From NCBI GenBank assembly GCA_911728435.2, contig OU452204.1, positions 5,890,001 to 5,954,000 of the forward strand: a stretch of DNA of 64,000 nt, written 5' to 3'. Each line of letters opens with the position of its first letter. The stretch's first letter is position 1. Below the pieces are notes generated by a model. That model saw only the letters and a program-made list of their open reading frames with translations. It was not told the origin of the DNA and did no database searches. The DNA comes from Apoderus coryli. Its lineage: Eukaryota > Arthropoda > Insecta > Coleoptera > Attelabidae. The position numbers and the translations under genes were made by a program. Shown piece by piece: positions 47,040 to 58,417 of this stretch.

Positions 47040-47430
47040 TTTAAAGACAGCCTATTGAAGTGACCACTTGCTAAAAAATTATACTGGAAGAATTCGCTGA
47101 AGAAGAAGCACAAATGGATAGTCTCGCATAAAACCATTTTTAAAATTCAACATGATCATCTTGGCATGACAAAGGTTAAAGCAAGAGGGGTGCCGAGAAC
47201 AGCACTTCGAATGTTCTCGTACGTTTTTTGAACCTTTGTAATGAAGATAGCCATTGTGTGCTGGACCCCATTGTTACAGGAGACAAAACCTAGATTCATC
47301 ATTATGAATTTGAGTCCAATCGGGATTCCTACCTTATAGCCCAGGCCTGGACCCTAGCGGTTATTATTTCATCCCAAAAATGGAAAAAGAACTCCGTTGG
47401 GAGAACCTTTTTTTAATAGGCTTGAAGGAA
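47040..47430 (+). pseudogene. Mariner transposase fragment, third family
   Basis: Codons in changing frames give the middle and end of a mariner transposase: a HDHLGMTKV-like block (about 47145-47175), NLCNEDSHCVLD, TGDKT followed by a stop and IHHYEFES (first catalytic aspartate region, 47270-47315), and then, after a deletion, LDPSGYYFIPKMEKELRWEN (47347-47406), the C-terminal SPDLAPSDYxLFPKMKxxLRG region. The HDN aspartate block is missing. Dead. Confidence 0.7.
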
Positions 47431-47839
47431 ATTTTATTTTTTACCCTTAACCCCTATTTCGCAGAAAAACCGCCCCCTCGTAGTTAGGTAGAAGCAAAAT
47501 AGAAGTCGATATGGACAACTGCGGCTTACTTCCTCTCGACCAGGTATATATAGAATTTTTGTATAAGGAAAACTGATATATTAACATTTTTCATCTTTCA
47601 CTTGAAGCAAGGTCACGCAAAGTTGTTTTGAAGAAACTGAGAGGATGATTAGAGAAATGGTAGCTAGTTTCTACTTGACGCAGGATTGCTTCTATAACTT
47701 TAGTTGCCTATAGAAGTTCTGTCAAAAATATTTCAAGTATTCATATTGATATTTTTACTTAGTCATTTTTTATTCATTTACAAGCGGCCAATGGACTCAA
47801 TTGCAATCCTCGAGACAATAGTTCAACCTTAAAAAGAAA

Positions 47840-47945
47840 TTGAGATCGAATGGAATATATCGATATATTTCTCGCATCTCTAATAATGAAAGAAATAATA
47901 GATCGATACATTTCTTGCATCTCTATTAGTGACAGAGAGTTGACA
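47840..47945. repeat. Two-copy tandem repeat, ~53-bp unit
   Basis: ATCGATATATTTCTCGCATCTCTAATAATGA-type sequence (shown here in part: TTTCTCGCATCTCTA) is repeated as TTTCTTGCATCTCTA about 53 bp later. Confidence 0.6.
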
Positions 47946-47949
47946 TTTC

Positions 47950-50418
47950 TAGCATCCGCGTCAAATTAAATATATCCGTTCGAGTAACAATATTGCAGAC
48001 GGGCTACAATTTCAATAATAATAAAAACAAATCCACGACCCTGTTTTGAACTTGCAACTTTACGATTACCAGAATAAACGTTTACACAATTGGATACCAG
48101 GTCTGCCATGGTTGGTTTTTTAAAATAGTCTTCAAATGCAGACGACCGGAACGTAAATGGTGAGGACAGTAAAAAATCAATATTCGAATGCCAAATGTGT
48201 TAACATGTGTCAACTTGTGTCAATTAAAAACAATTCTGGCAGATTTAGTTCATGTGTATAGTATTAAAATAAAAATACGCATATATTAGGAGTTTTTTGT
48301 GTAAATATATTGTGTGGATTTTTTGAGGAAAATGTACTGGAATATGTTTATGGTGAAAATCTTCAAATAAAGTGTAGCATCCGCGAATTTCTCATCTTTT
48401 CTTGATTGTTGCCAGAATTTGAATGACATAAATATTATGGATTTTTTCCAAAAACCAAATTATTTTAGCAAAAATAATAAAATAAACTTGGTGAAATAAC
48501 ATTTGTGTTTAGTTAAGCATCTGGGGGTGTGTCAGGTGTAAATAGATTTCAGTTTAATTAAGCTGTTGCGCGAATAATAAATACGATGGTAGGGTAGCGA
48601 TAATTTCAAGAACGGTCTGGCAGCCTTGCATTGTAAGTTGGTATGTTGCTTAAGCGAGTAGATTCTATGAGAATAACACACAAATCTGTTTTACTTTCTA
48701 ATGACATTACTTTAATGAAAAAAGTAACGATTTGGGAACTATTTTAAAAATGTTTCCCTTCAAAGAAGCCTCAACAAAAGTAAACGTTTCCCTGCGCTGA
48801 CTATGTTGTTGTGTTAAAACACATGCCATATTTTACATTTGTTTTGATTGTCAGAAATCCATGCCGCCATACCCTGTTTTCCTTGAAGATTAGAGTGAAT
48901 AAGAGCCATCACGTTTTATATTAGTTCATGAAATATTTCACAATATCAAATGGCTTGGAAGTTGTCAAATTGACAGAATATTATAAATAATTCTTCAAAT
49001 ACAGGCAATGCAAGAATACATAAGATAAACAGTACTGTTAAATAGGATTTCAAACAATTTGTTATCATTTTCATGATACCACTTTGATATAGCAGTTTAA
49101 TTTATTAGTTTAGTTATTTTGTGCTTATAATTCACTTTAGTTATAAAAGTTGCTGTTCACTTATTCCTTTCTGTCACTTTAACATTTCACAGTGTTTACT
49201 GTTGTGGACAGTTTCAAAATCAACAATGATTTAATTTTCATTATTCGGAGTTATCTTTGAACGCGAAATATCAGCAATTTTCACTCACCTGTCTGTTACG
49301 CATGCCCTTTATGCAAATGATTCATAGTCAATGATAATTTTGACTGTTTGTCGTGCCTTTGTCAGATCAGCCCAGATCTGAGTTTGTAGAAGGATAACGC
49401 ATATTACTTTTCATTAGAGGATTGAGGTTAATTATACTGATTTCTTAGTATAGTAAAAAATAGTTTCAAATTTTAATTCTTATATCACATAATTGACGAA
49501 CAAATGTTAGTGAAAAATATGTTTTCAGCAAAATAAATTTCAATTGATATAATATTAGTTGTTTTTGTTATCTCCAAACATTTGGCAACACAGGCCAACA
49601 ATAGAATTGAAAGTGGGTATTTTTCAATGTTTACATTGGCTGGCTTGTTGAAATGTAGATTGCTGGATGATGAAATCCCATTTGCAATATATCCTATAAC
49701 CACCAAGTCTCCTCGCCTTACACTCTATATATATGTAATTGTATTTCATGAATATTTTATTCAGTCATAGATGTTTTTTCCTTCCAAACATTCAATTTAT
49801 TGTCTTGAAGGATACACAAAATATATCCAATAGTAATATATTATGGTAACACATAAGATAATGATAAGACTTATGAAAACAAACTAGATTTAATTAGATT
49901 TTAATAATCTAATGCATTTACTAAGGATGATTGCATTGAATAGTTCATTCTTTGACAAATTAGAGCTGATTCTATTGTTCTCCTAATATTGGATTCCGTA
50001 AGTTGTACACATTTTTACATTTTTAAAAAGTATTGTATTTTTTTTCAATATACCTACTCTCATTTGAAAACTGGATATACAAATACAAGGCCTAGGTTCA
50101 TGAGAGTAGTGAACCGGAGAGATACTGTGAGACGTATGGTTCGAATTCGTGTCGCTCTTAGTGATTAGCTTCTGAGTGAGTATTTGAATAGTCGACTTTA
50201 CAAAAGGGATGTGCATAAGTTCGGGGGCCTGGGTATTTTGGTTATAATGCTCTATACACCCTGACTCCTCATCAATTTATTTTTAGCTCTCCATATCATA
50301 TGATATTGTCACACCCAGTATATTGTCATAATTTATAAAAGTTCATGACTCTAACATCGGTATTGTATCTACGAAATAGCCAAAATTTGCTGATTCATAT
50401 TTTTCCACACAAGCGGTA
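47950..50418. other. No gene; possible SINE heads
   Basis: At 48005-48115 the minus strand reads a tRNA-like order with GCAAGTTCAAAAC as a weak box B and an (TTA)n-like tail at 48010. At 50125-50160 GGTTCGAATTC is a good isolated box B. Both are low-confidence. Open frames at 49485-49770 lack recognisable domains. Confidence 0.35.
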
Positions 50419-50423
50419 CGACG

Positions 50424-51999
50424 CACAGTGGTACAAAAGTCTAAATAGCTGGCCAAAACCCTTAATAAAGTTTTTCTAAAAATGCGGATTTTTAGAATTA
50501 AATAAGTTCGGCAACATATTAGAGTATCGCGTAGCGTTAAACATACGTCTCAAGGTCAACGACCTGCCGCGATACGCAGTACTAAAGTGACTCTCGAACA
50601 AGTGGAATCGGTAAACCGCACGCGCTTAAAAATAGGCTTTAGTTTGTGAGTACGTAAAAAAGTGTAGATTTAATTCATTTTTAATAAAACAAATTGGCTG
50701 AAGTAGGGAAAGGTACGTAGTATTCGAATATGCTAGTAATAATAATTAATTATTTATTACTAATTAATAATTTAAGTACAAAATACAAGAAAAAGTTAAA
50801 CCTTTCAAGAACATATTATTTATTTTGGTAGAGATACAAAAAAAAGTCCACGGAATTCCGCAACAAATCTTGTTAGATATTGATTATTGTTGTCTACTTA
50901 TTCAAGAAAAGTGACATTTGTCTGCCACTAGCTGCCACTCTGCCTTTGGATTTTTTTTTAAACCTAAATGCACGAAATATCGGAGCATTTCCGCTCTTTT
51001 TTTTAATAAAGGCCCACTTGAATCAAAATATCAAAAACATATGTGACATTGTGCAAAACGAAATTAATAGAAAATATAAGTGCGATTTTGAATTAACTGA
51101 GAGTGATAAAACTAAGTTACGTAATACCGTACAAAAAATAAAAATGAAGTTGCAGGAAGTGCACCGAACCGAGGATAAGTTTTTAGGCAAATTTCAAAAC
51201 TGGCTAAACGAAATGACTATTGTGATCAATGACGATAAGCCGAAACCAATTTCGAGTACTCCTAGAAGTGGTCGTCCTTGGAAAATTGGATTCTGCCTAT
51301 GTTTTACATGAAATTACGTTTGGGACACCTACTAAACCGTCCAAGTACAGAAACTCAATTAATTCGGTTCAAGGGAGAACACTTTCTGAGGACGGAGCTT
51401 TGTCATTGCTAATTGAAACAAGACTTTCCAAAAATCAATGTCAATTGCTTCGACAAACCAGCCGGGGAAAGAATTGTAAACTTTTTCCTCATTATTTTTA
51501 CCTATAGGAGCATGATGTATCATTTGAAAAAGACTTTAATTGCTGTTTAGAATATGTGATAATAAAGAGACTTTTATTTGTTCAAGTATAGTTCACACTA
51601 AGGTCAATTGCGATTACCCTGTAACTAGGTAAAAATATAAAAATCTTTGGGTAATATATTATATTGACTGTATATAAGTAACCAAATTTTTAGGAGGATC
51701 GTAAATATGTCTCTTAATGATCGTCGAACCTAACATCAACCATAAATCACCCTGTATATTTTTGCCTCTCTATTATTATTTTTCAGTTTTGAAATGATTT
51801 TTGTTGGTAATTAAATTTAAGTTGTTTAAGCAAGTTTTCTAAAAGTCTCCAGCCATTTTAAATCCGCCATTTTGTTTTTTTTTAAATTCACCACTTTTTT
51901 TTGTAATCTGTAATTATAAAAGCCTATTATACAAAATCTTGTTTAAATCAAGGTGAAATTAAGGTTTTGGCCAGCTTTTCTGGATTTTGTACCACTGTG
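50424..51999. mobile_element. Transib-like DNA transposon with RSS-like ends
   Basis: The termini are CACAGTGGTACAAAA on the left and its exact complement on the right, and similarity runs for about 43 bp. A 5-bp GC-rich target duplication CGACG sits at 50419-50423 and 52000-52004. At both ends the heptamer CACAGTG is followed after 21 bases by GCCAAAACC, close to the RSS nonamer ACAAAAACC. CACWRTG ends, 5-bp GC-rich duplications and RSS-like TIRs are the hallmarks of the Transib superfamily, relatives of RAG1. The 1576-bp body carries only part of a coding region, so this copy is non-autonomous. Confidence 0.78.
50995..51507 (+). pseudogene. N-terminal part of a Transib-type transposase, frameshifted
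   Basis: The first frame (to 51311) reads DIVQNEINRKYKCDFELTES, then KLRNTVQKIKMKLQEVH and a SSTPRSGRP motif. After a frame change near 51280 the next frame gives GRTLSEDGALSLLIETRLSK and LLRQTSRGKNCKLFPHY, ending at 51505. The alternation of an LS..EAL..L.E..L.K..Y block with a K..N..LYPSY block is what I associate with the region before the catalytic core of insect Transib proteins. That recollection is not a search result. The DDE core is deleted. The element ends, which are independent evidence, support the family. Confidence 0.55.
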
Positions 52000-52004
52000 C
52001 GACG

Positions 52005-52218
52005 CCAGAGACAATTTCATTGATCGATATTCTAAAGAGTGAAATAAATATGTATATGAAGGTTATTAGTTTCGTGAAAATGTTTTTTTTTTTTATTTCA
52101 TCGGAAATACGCGTTGTCGGTTATTTTATATGTAAATAAGTAATTTTAAAAAAATCTGTCTGTCAGTCTGAGTGTATGTCTGTCTGTATCCACGATAACT
52201 CAAAAACCACCTAACATA
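52005..52218. other. No gene; simple TCTG repeats
   Basis: Contains CTGTCTGTCAGTCTGAGTG and GTCTGTCTG at about 52155-52185. Confidence 0.4.
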
Positions 52219-52532
52219 CCGGGTGTCCCACCGGGAAGGGAGAAACTACACTGAGGAAGAATCTGAAAATCTGGTGTAGTACTTAGGTCGACGGAACCAA
52301 TTTGGCTAATATATTTTCAAGAATCTAGCACTTCCGGTTATACTGGAAATGGGTGTCAACTTCCTTATTTCAAATACGACCCTATATAAATTATATTTTT
52401 TTTGGATTCTCCGTGTAATTCTAAACATATTTCATACCTAATATGTTATCGGCAGCCGTTTTCGAAATATTTGAAATTTTATGTCAAAAATGACGTTTTC
52501 AGAATAAGGAATAATAACAATTTTTTATTATA

Positions 52533-54619
52533 CAGGGTGGTCCAACGAAAAGTTTGCACCTAGCTTTTCTCTTTTTTTTGTAGTCGAATGCGAAAATGCT
52601 CGGACACGTCGATTTTGCTTTTGAGGGGGACACATTTTAAACATATTTTTCGATCTGCGCCTTTAACCCCCTAGCGGGGGTGAGTAACAACCCTAAAATT
52701 TTAAATGGAAAGAGGGGTCTAATGACATATCATTTGAAAGGACACAAAATTGTCTTTCTAATGATACCCTATTTGTCGAATTTTACTAAAACAGTTAATA
52801 CGAAAACGACTTTAAAGACATTAAGCCGATAATTTTGGTATTAATGAGAAATACAAATAAGTTTTAATTATTACGACTGAAAACAACTACAATCATTTCT
52901 AAATTATTTACTTTGAAGAAAAACGGGATTTCAAAAACACTATCTTATTTATCAGAACTAAATTCCTCACTAATCGTTTGCGTTTTTTGTTGAAATAAAA
53001 ACTGCAGATACGTGTAGGAAAAGAATTTACACCGTTTATTTTAGTCTTTTCATTGATTCAGTTTGGTTGCTTCTCAAGTTATTTTACTTTTACCGTACAA
53101 AATGATTTATTCCATTCTAGAACGAGTTGAAATTGTTAAACTTTATTTTCAAAATAATAGTAGTGCTAGACTTACGGCTCGCTTATTTAATGAGAGACAT
53201 CCCGATAAAAATGTGAATGATGTGTACGTTGGCAAGTTAGTTAAAAAGTTTGTAGATACCGGATCTGTCTGTAATGTAAAACACCAGCCGCAGAAACCGA
53301 TCAGAAATGAAGCTGTGGAAGTCGCTGTTTTAGGGCATGTTGAAATGGATCATAGTCAAAGTACCCGTCAACTAGCTGAAGCCTCAGGTGTCTCCCGTTC
53401 GTCCATAATACGAATTTTAAAAGCGTACAAATTTCATCCGTACAAAATCAAATTAGTACAGGAACTAAATGAGGATGATCCTGATAGAAGGCTGCAATTT
53501 TGTGAAGCAATGAGCCAGCGTTTAATTGAAGATCCGCAATTATTATTTAACATTTGTTTTTCCGACGAATGCACATTTTATTTGAATGGAGCTGTAAATA
53601 GGCACAATTGCCGTTACTGGGATGACAGTAACCCACATTTATTCCGTGAGGTTCATACCCAGTATCCTCAAAAAATAAACGTCTGGTGTGGCATATTAGG
53701 AAATCATATTATAGGACCACTTTTTATTCCTGGAAATTTAACTGGTGAAGTGTACCTAAACATGCTTGAAGACACAATTGATCCTTTAATAACACAAATA
53801 ATAGAAGATGACCAAAATCATACTGCTGATCGGCTTTATTTCCAGCAAGATGGAGCACCTCCGCACTATGTGGCTCCTGTAAGACAGTTCTTAGATGACC
53901 GGTTCCCTGGACGGTGGATTGGAAGGAGGGGCCCAATTGAATGGCCTGCCAGGTCACCGGATTTATCGCCTTTAGACTTTTTTCTTTGGGGGCACTTAAA
54001 AAATAAATGTTTTGCCACGAAGCCCGAGTCCATAGAAGATCTTCGCCAACGCATTACAGAAGAGTGCAGAAACATAACACCTGATATGCTACAAAATGTT
54101 AGAAATAGATTTGAACAAAATCTGTATTATTGTATGGAATCAAATGGGTCACATTTTCAACATTTGTTAATGTAACGTTTTAATAAATCAATTTAACAGC
54201 TTGTTTACTTTTTTTACAAAGCAATGTTAAAACTAACAAACATTGGAATGTACTAACGATTGCAGGTGTTTTCACTCGCAATAATTAAAACTTATATGTA
54301 TTTCTCATTAATACCAAAATTATCGGCTTAATGTCTTTAAAGTCGTTTTCGTATTAACTGTTTTAGTAAAATTCGACAAATAGGGTATCATTAGAAAGAC
54401 AATTTTGTGTCCTTTCAAATGATATGTCATTAGACCCCTCTTTCCATTTAAAATTTTAGGGTTGTTACTCAGCCCCGCTAGGGGGTTAAAGGCGCAGATC
54501 GAAAAATATGTTTAAAATGTGTCCCCCTCAAAAGCAAAATCGACGTGTCCGAGCATTTTCGCATTCGACTACAAAAAAAAGAGAAAAGCTAGGTGCAAAC
54601 TTTTCGTTGGACCACCCTG
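52533..54619 (+). mobile_element. Complete DD41D mariner-like transposon with ~350-bp inverted ends
   Basis: Very long terminal inverted repeats (52533-52882 and 54271-54619) start CAGGGTGGTCCAACGAAAAG and are almost identical in inverted order. TA flanks both ends (52531-52532, 54620-54621). One intact transposase gene lies between. Long TIRs relative to mariner (usually near 30 bp) and a D-D spacing of 41 set it apart from classical mariner. All parts for mobility seem present. Confidence 0.92.
53102..54175 (+). CDS. DD41D mariner-like transposase (intact)
   Basis: 357 codons from the ATG at 53102; an upstream ATG at 53063 would add 13 residues (MVASQVILLLPYK) that are not typical, and the usual N-terminus begins near IYSILERVEIVKLYF. 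Residues 1-60 form a DUF4817-type HTH; 85-110 hold a second HTH (STRQLAEASGVSRSSI). The catalytic triad is Asp 155 (FSDECTFYLNG), Asp 250 (QQDGAPPH) and Asp 292 (SPDLSPLDFFLWG). There are 41 residues between the last two, matching the spacing described for rosa (DD41D) elements. WPARSPDL precedes the last motif. It ends with MESNGSHFQHLL, a normal C-terminus. No stop or frameshift. It would cut at the flanking inverted repeats and insert at TA. Confidence 0.93.
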   Translation: MIYSILERVEIVKLYFQNNSSARLTARLFNERHPDKNVNDVYVGKLVKKFVDTGSVCNVKHQPQKPIRNEAVEVAVLGHVEMDHSQSTRQLAEASGVSRSSIIRILKAYKFHPYKIKLVQELNEDDPDRRLQFCEAMSQRLIEDPQLLFNICFSDECTFYLNGAVNRHNCRYWDDSNPHLFREVHTQYPQKINVWCGILGNHIIGPLFIPGNLTGEVYLNMLEDTIDPLITQIIEDDQNHTADRLYFQQDGAPPHYVAPVRQFLDDRFPGRWIGRRGPIEWPARSPDLSPLDFFLWGHLKNKCFATKPESIEDLRQRITEECRNITPDMLQNVRNRFEQNLYYCMESNGSHFQHLLM

Positions 54620-55126
54620 TATGAAAGCTTTAATAATTTAATTTGTCAGAATATCCTAGGATATATAGACCTACTTGAGCCGCCTACGTATCTTTTTTTA
54701 GGAAATATTAATACAGGGTATTTGAAAAAAAAGAGTAAAAAATCAAATTGAAAAAAGTGTCATAATTCAAAATTTTTAAATGGCAACCCCCCATTTTATA
54801 TATTTTTTTTTTTTTGCATCAAAAATAAGGGCAAGTTTATGAAAGGATGTCTATCCCAAAAACTGATAGTTTTCAGTTTTATTGGCAATTTTACATTTTT
54901 CTATTACAATAGTCATATGAATTTGAAATTTAATTAATTTTAGTTGGCCATGATGGCTTTAGATAGCAAATAAATATGACACTTGACAAAAATAATCAAC
55001 AACTATGACAAATTGTAGACATTATCTAATTAGTAGTAATAATCATGGCGGGCCTGATTTTCAGATTCTTCCACGGTGTAGTTCCTCAATAATCGATCGA
55101 ATCCCTTCCCGGTGGGACACCCGGTA

Positions 55127-56060
55127 TTTTAACCAAATTTAGTACAAAAAGACAACAGGATATGTTTAGGTGCTGATTGACTTTTAGGAAATATTGAGCG
55201 TAGGCAAGATGTTTAGAAAAGGGTTCAACTATGTAAAAAATTCATCCTTCTTAAACCTTTCCGAAATATTAAATAATTTCTCATTGGTTTAATAGAGTAT
55301 AACCAAAAGAAAGAAGAAAAGAGTGTAAAAAAGGTTTAAAAACTCAAAAAACACATATTTCCTAAACTTAGCAGACATAGTGACTAGTTATTCATAGCTT
55401 TGATAGAATATATCCTATGAAATGTATCATAAAGAACTTGCTTACATAGGCGTTCGTAAATAGTGGAGAAAAGGCCAAAATAAAAAAAAAAATATTTTCT
55501 CTACCTAAAAACTTATTCGATAGACTTGAGCAGACTGTCCGGTATTTAGTTGGTTCGAATTGCGGACCCGCTGCATGAAGCTGTTCACCCGAGTAAAAAT
55601 AATAAAAAATTCACTGGATGATGGCTAAATCGCCTAAAATGCAGGCCAATAAAAAAAAAAGGAAAAAAAACTATCATGGTTCACAAATAGTGCAAAAAAG
55701 GGTAAACAATGAAAAAAATATATATTCTTCAAACATACCAGAAAAAATGGTTAATATATATTTTTGATATAAGATAACCTATAAAATGCAGCATAAAAAG
55801 CTTGTATAGTAGAAAAAAAAGAATAGAAGCTACATGTGAGGGTTTCGATGGGTCTGTTTCTCATAAAACCAAAGAAAAGTTTGCAGAATGATGCAGATCA
55901 CAGGATATGGTAAGCAACGGGGTCCGGTTTTCGTTTAGATGAAGTGGAAAGAATGATGTTGGGCAGGTACAAAAGGTGAAGTAGTATTTACAGCAAATCA
56001 GAACTTTTCGTCAGGCATGTGAACTGTTTTCAAAAAGAAAAGAGTCAGCCGACGATTTCC
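55127..56060. other. No gene recognised
   Basis: Repetitive-looking A-rich sequence with similar phrases recurring (for example AAAAAGGGTAAAC, AAAAAGGTTTAAA, GTAGAAAAAAAAG) about every 150-180 bp between 55250 and 55830. This suggests a decayed tandem array. No coding signal. Confidence 0.4.
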
Positions 56061-56099
56061 TTAAATTCTAACTATTAGTAACATTCTTATAATTATTGG

Positions 56100-56320
56100 T
56101 GATTCTGCAGCTCTCATGCTCCAAGTGCTCCTGTGGTAACCATGGTATTGAACAAATGGGCTACGATCGTACAGATGCGAACGAAATAGTTTGACTAGTC
56201 TATCTGAAACACCAAACGTTACTAGTTTTATCACTAACATATAACGGTCAACTCTATCAGAAGCTTTTATAAAATCTCTGTGGCGTACATCACCCTTTCC
56301 AAGACAAATCCAAAGCCAGA
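56100..56320 (-). pseudogene. LINE reverse transcriptase core fragment
   Basis: Minus-strand codons give DFIKASDRVDRYMLVIKL, FGVSDRLVKLFRSHLYDR and FVQYHGYHRS. These match the DFSKAFDxVDHxxLxxKL, FGxSxxLxxxFxSYLxxR and xVxxxGxxSxxxxxxSGVPQG region of non-LTR reverse transcriptases. The catalytic first Asp lies in DFIKASD. The GVPQG and YADD motifs are missing. Short remnant. Confidence 0.68.
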
Positions 56321-56606
56321 TTTGACAAAGAAGAACGACAAGCTGTAAACGAAAGCATGAGTTCAGAATTTGAATACCAGGAAAAGCCTTACCATGGATC
56401 ATTATTTCAAATTTAAATTACACAGGATTACATTAGTTGTTCTATATACACAACACTTCAATTTGGCATTTGTAAGCAAAAGTTTTTTTTATTTATTATT
56501 TCTTAACTCATTCAGTACTGCCGTAAAATAATCGACTACGGCTTGATTAAAGGATGGATACGTTGCAAAGATGCTAACTCGCTTGTATTGGAATGAATAT
56601 TAACAT

Positions 56607-57035
56607 TTACGTTTCACACTATACTTTTTCTACGACTGTTTTAATGCTTTTGAATAAATTAAAGATCATAATTTTTTGGAAAATGTTTGTATTTCGAAAC
56701 TTACCTATACCCGCCCTGTTGGCGTAAGCCTAAATACGATGAGTTAAAAGTATTAGATTGATTAGGTGGTTTTAAACTATAAATATTCACTATCGCTGAT
56801 TTTCATTATATAAATAGGTTTGAAACCTTCGAATTTAGCGAAATAATTTAAACTGTGAATTTGGTTACATTGTATTGTCAGCGTTGCTATCGTGATTTTT
56901 CATAACCGATGCTACTTTTGTCATTACCAGGAAATTTACCCGTGCATTTTTAAATATTTAACAGCATTACAATTACAATACATTAGTAATAAAGGCATTT
57001 AAAGAGAGTCGTATAGAAAAAAATAATATACATAT
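56607..57035 (-). repeat. MITE copy 2 (inverse of 21164-21594)
   Basis: The reverse complement of this stretch aligns to 21164-21594 along its length, with several small indels. Shared blocks include TTTTTCTACGACTG at the end, TTCGAAACTTACC, GGTGGTTTTAAACT, TTAGCGAAATA, GCTACTTTTGTCATTACCAG and AATAAAGGCATTTAAAG. No coding potential is conserved. Confidence 0.7.
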
Positions 57036-58417
57036 GAAGTTTAATGTCCTGATTAATTGTATATTTTTACAGTTTAGATTGTTGGGCATGTAGGTACTTT
57101 TTTTTAGACGCTTCGTCGCATTATTTACGACATCTACACTTTTTTGACTGAAACCAAAATAATATAGTTTTACAGTACAAGTTAGTACAATTTTTGAACC
57201 ATTTTTCTTTTTAAATTACCTTTTTGACACAAGTTCACTAATCACTCTTTATAAAAATTGTGTATAAACAAAAACTATAGACTGAGACATTATTTGACAA
57301 AATATTACACTTACAAACACTTAGGTCGACACGTTAAAATAAATGTAATTAAAATTATGTTGTGGATTTCGTCAATTTTAAATATTTTTACTTTCAACTC
57401 AATATATATTTTGATAAAAGTCGGGAAGTATGTGTATGGCTTTTTTTCCTTCCTTTGTGTAAATAAATGTAAACTGAAAAAATATACAAGAAGAAGCTTC
57501 AAAAATACGAAAATATAGTGATATTAATTGTATAATAGATTTGTAAATAAAAGTTCTTTAAAAACTGCGCTACTTTGCCTAACCTATACCTAGCTTGCCA
57601 TCCTATTACACAAGAAAATACACTTATAACCTTTTTTGGATAAAACTGATTGAACCCGTAATTTTATTTTAAATATAATAAAACTTATAACTTTGTTGAT
57701 TTGTTGAGAATATTAACATAACATATTATTCAAGGCTCCCAGTTTTGTGTTTAAATCAGACATCCAAATATTCTTGAACGATATAAATAGTAATCCTAAT
57801 ATCTTCCGTTTCCTAAAACAGCAATTACAGAGATTAACATTGTTACTGCAATGAAATTTTATTTGACAGGTAACATATCTGTCTTCTAAACCCCATTCTA
57901 TACATCGACACAATATTGTCGACTTTTTGATCGGATTTGTAATGATTGTAGGTGGGTCCCACACACATCATATTCTTCCTTGATCCGTTTTCTATACAGT
58001 TCCAATTTACCAAACAATCTCTCAACTATATCCCACTTTTTCGTAGTTCAAATCTTTTTTTCGACCACCATACAGTGGCCGAATCCGTCTATACAAAAAT
58101 AAAATAATATAATCCGCTTACACTTCGAATAATGACAAATATAACACATGTGTGTCCTGCGTATAAGGGTGTCTTACTGTCAACGATAACAATTGCCAGC
58201 GAAAAGAGCTGTAAAAAGTTGTTTTTTCTTTTCTCTGGATATACGACGAAACTGTTGTTATATAGCGCAACTGGACTGGTTAATCGTATTAGGTTGACCG
58301 AAAATTCAATAGAATATAAATATGGAAGTGTTATTGTACACAAAAAGGCGAGAAATATGTTTCTTTTTTGTGAAAGAATCACTAATAATCTTGTATATTT
58401 TTGGTAAAACTTATATA
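57036..58417. other. No gene recognised
   Basis: AT-rich sequence. Open frames at 57258-57518 and 57713-58025 are low complexity and lack recognisable features. The frame pair at 58089-58460 and 58132-58407 overlaps on opposite strands; neither has recognisable similarity. Confidence 0.4.

Larger units (their letters stand above)
52219..55124. mobile_element. MITE-like element interrupted by a DD41D transposon
   Basis: The outer ends CCGGGTGTCCCACCGGGAAG (52219) and its complement (ending 55124) are flanked by TA (52217-52218, 55125-55126). Similarity continues for about 60 bp, including GAAGAATCTGAAAATC. Removing the inner element (52533-54619 and one TA) leaves about 817 bp without coding capacity. 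So an older non-autonomous element was split by a later insertion. Confidence 0.8.

Noticed and set aside
49485..49770. Overlapping open frames on both strands
   Set aside because: No recognisable motif on either strand and no splice context.
53063..53101. Upstream start for the DD41D transposase
   Set aside because: The 13 added residues do not resemble the family N-terminus; the ATG at 53102 is preferred.
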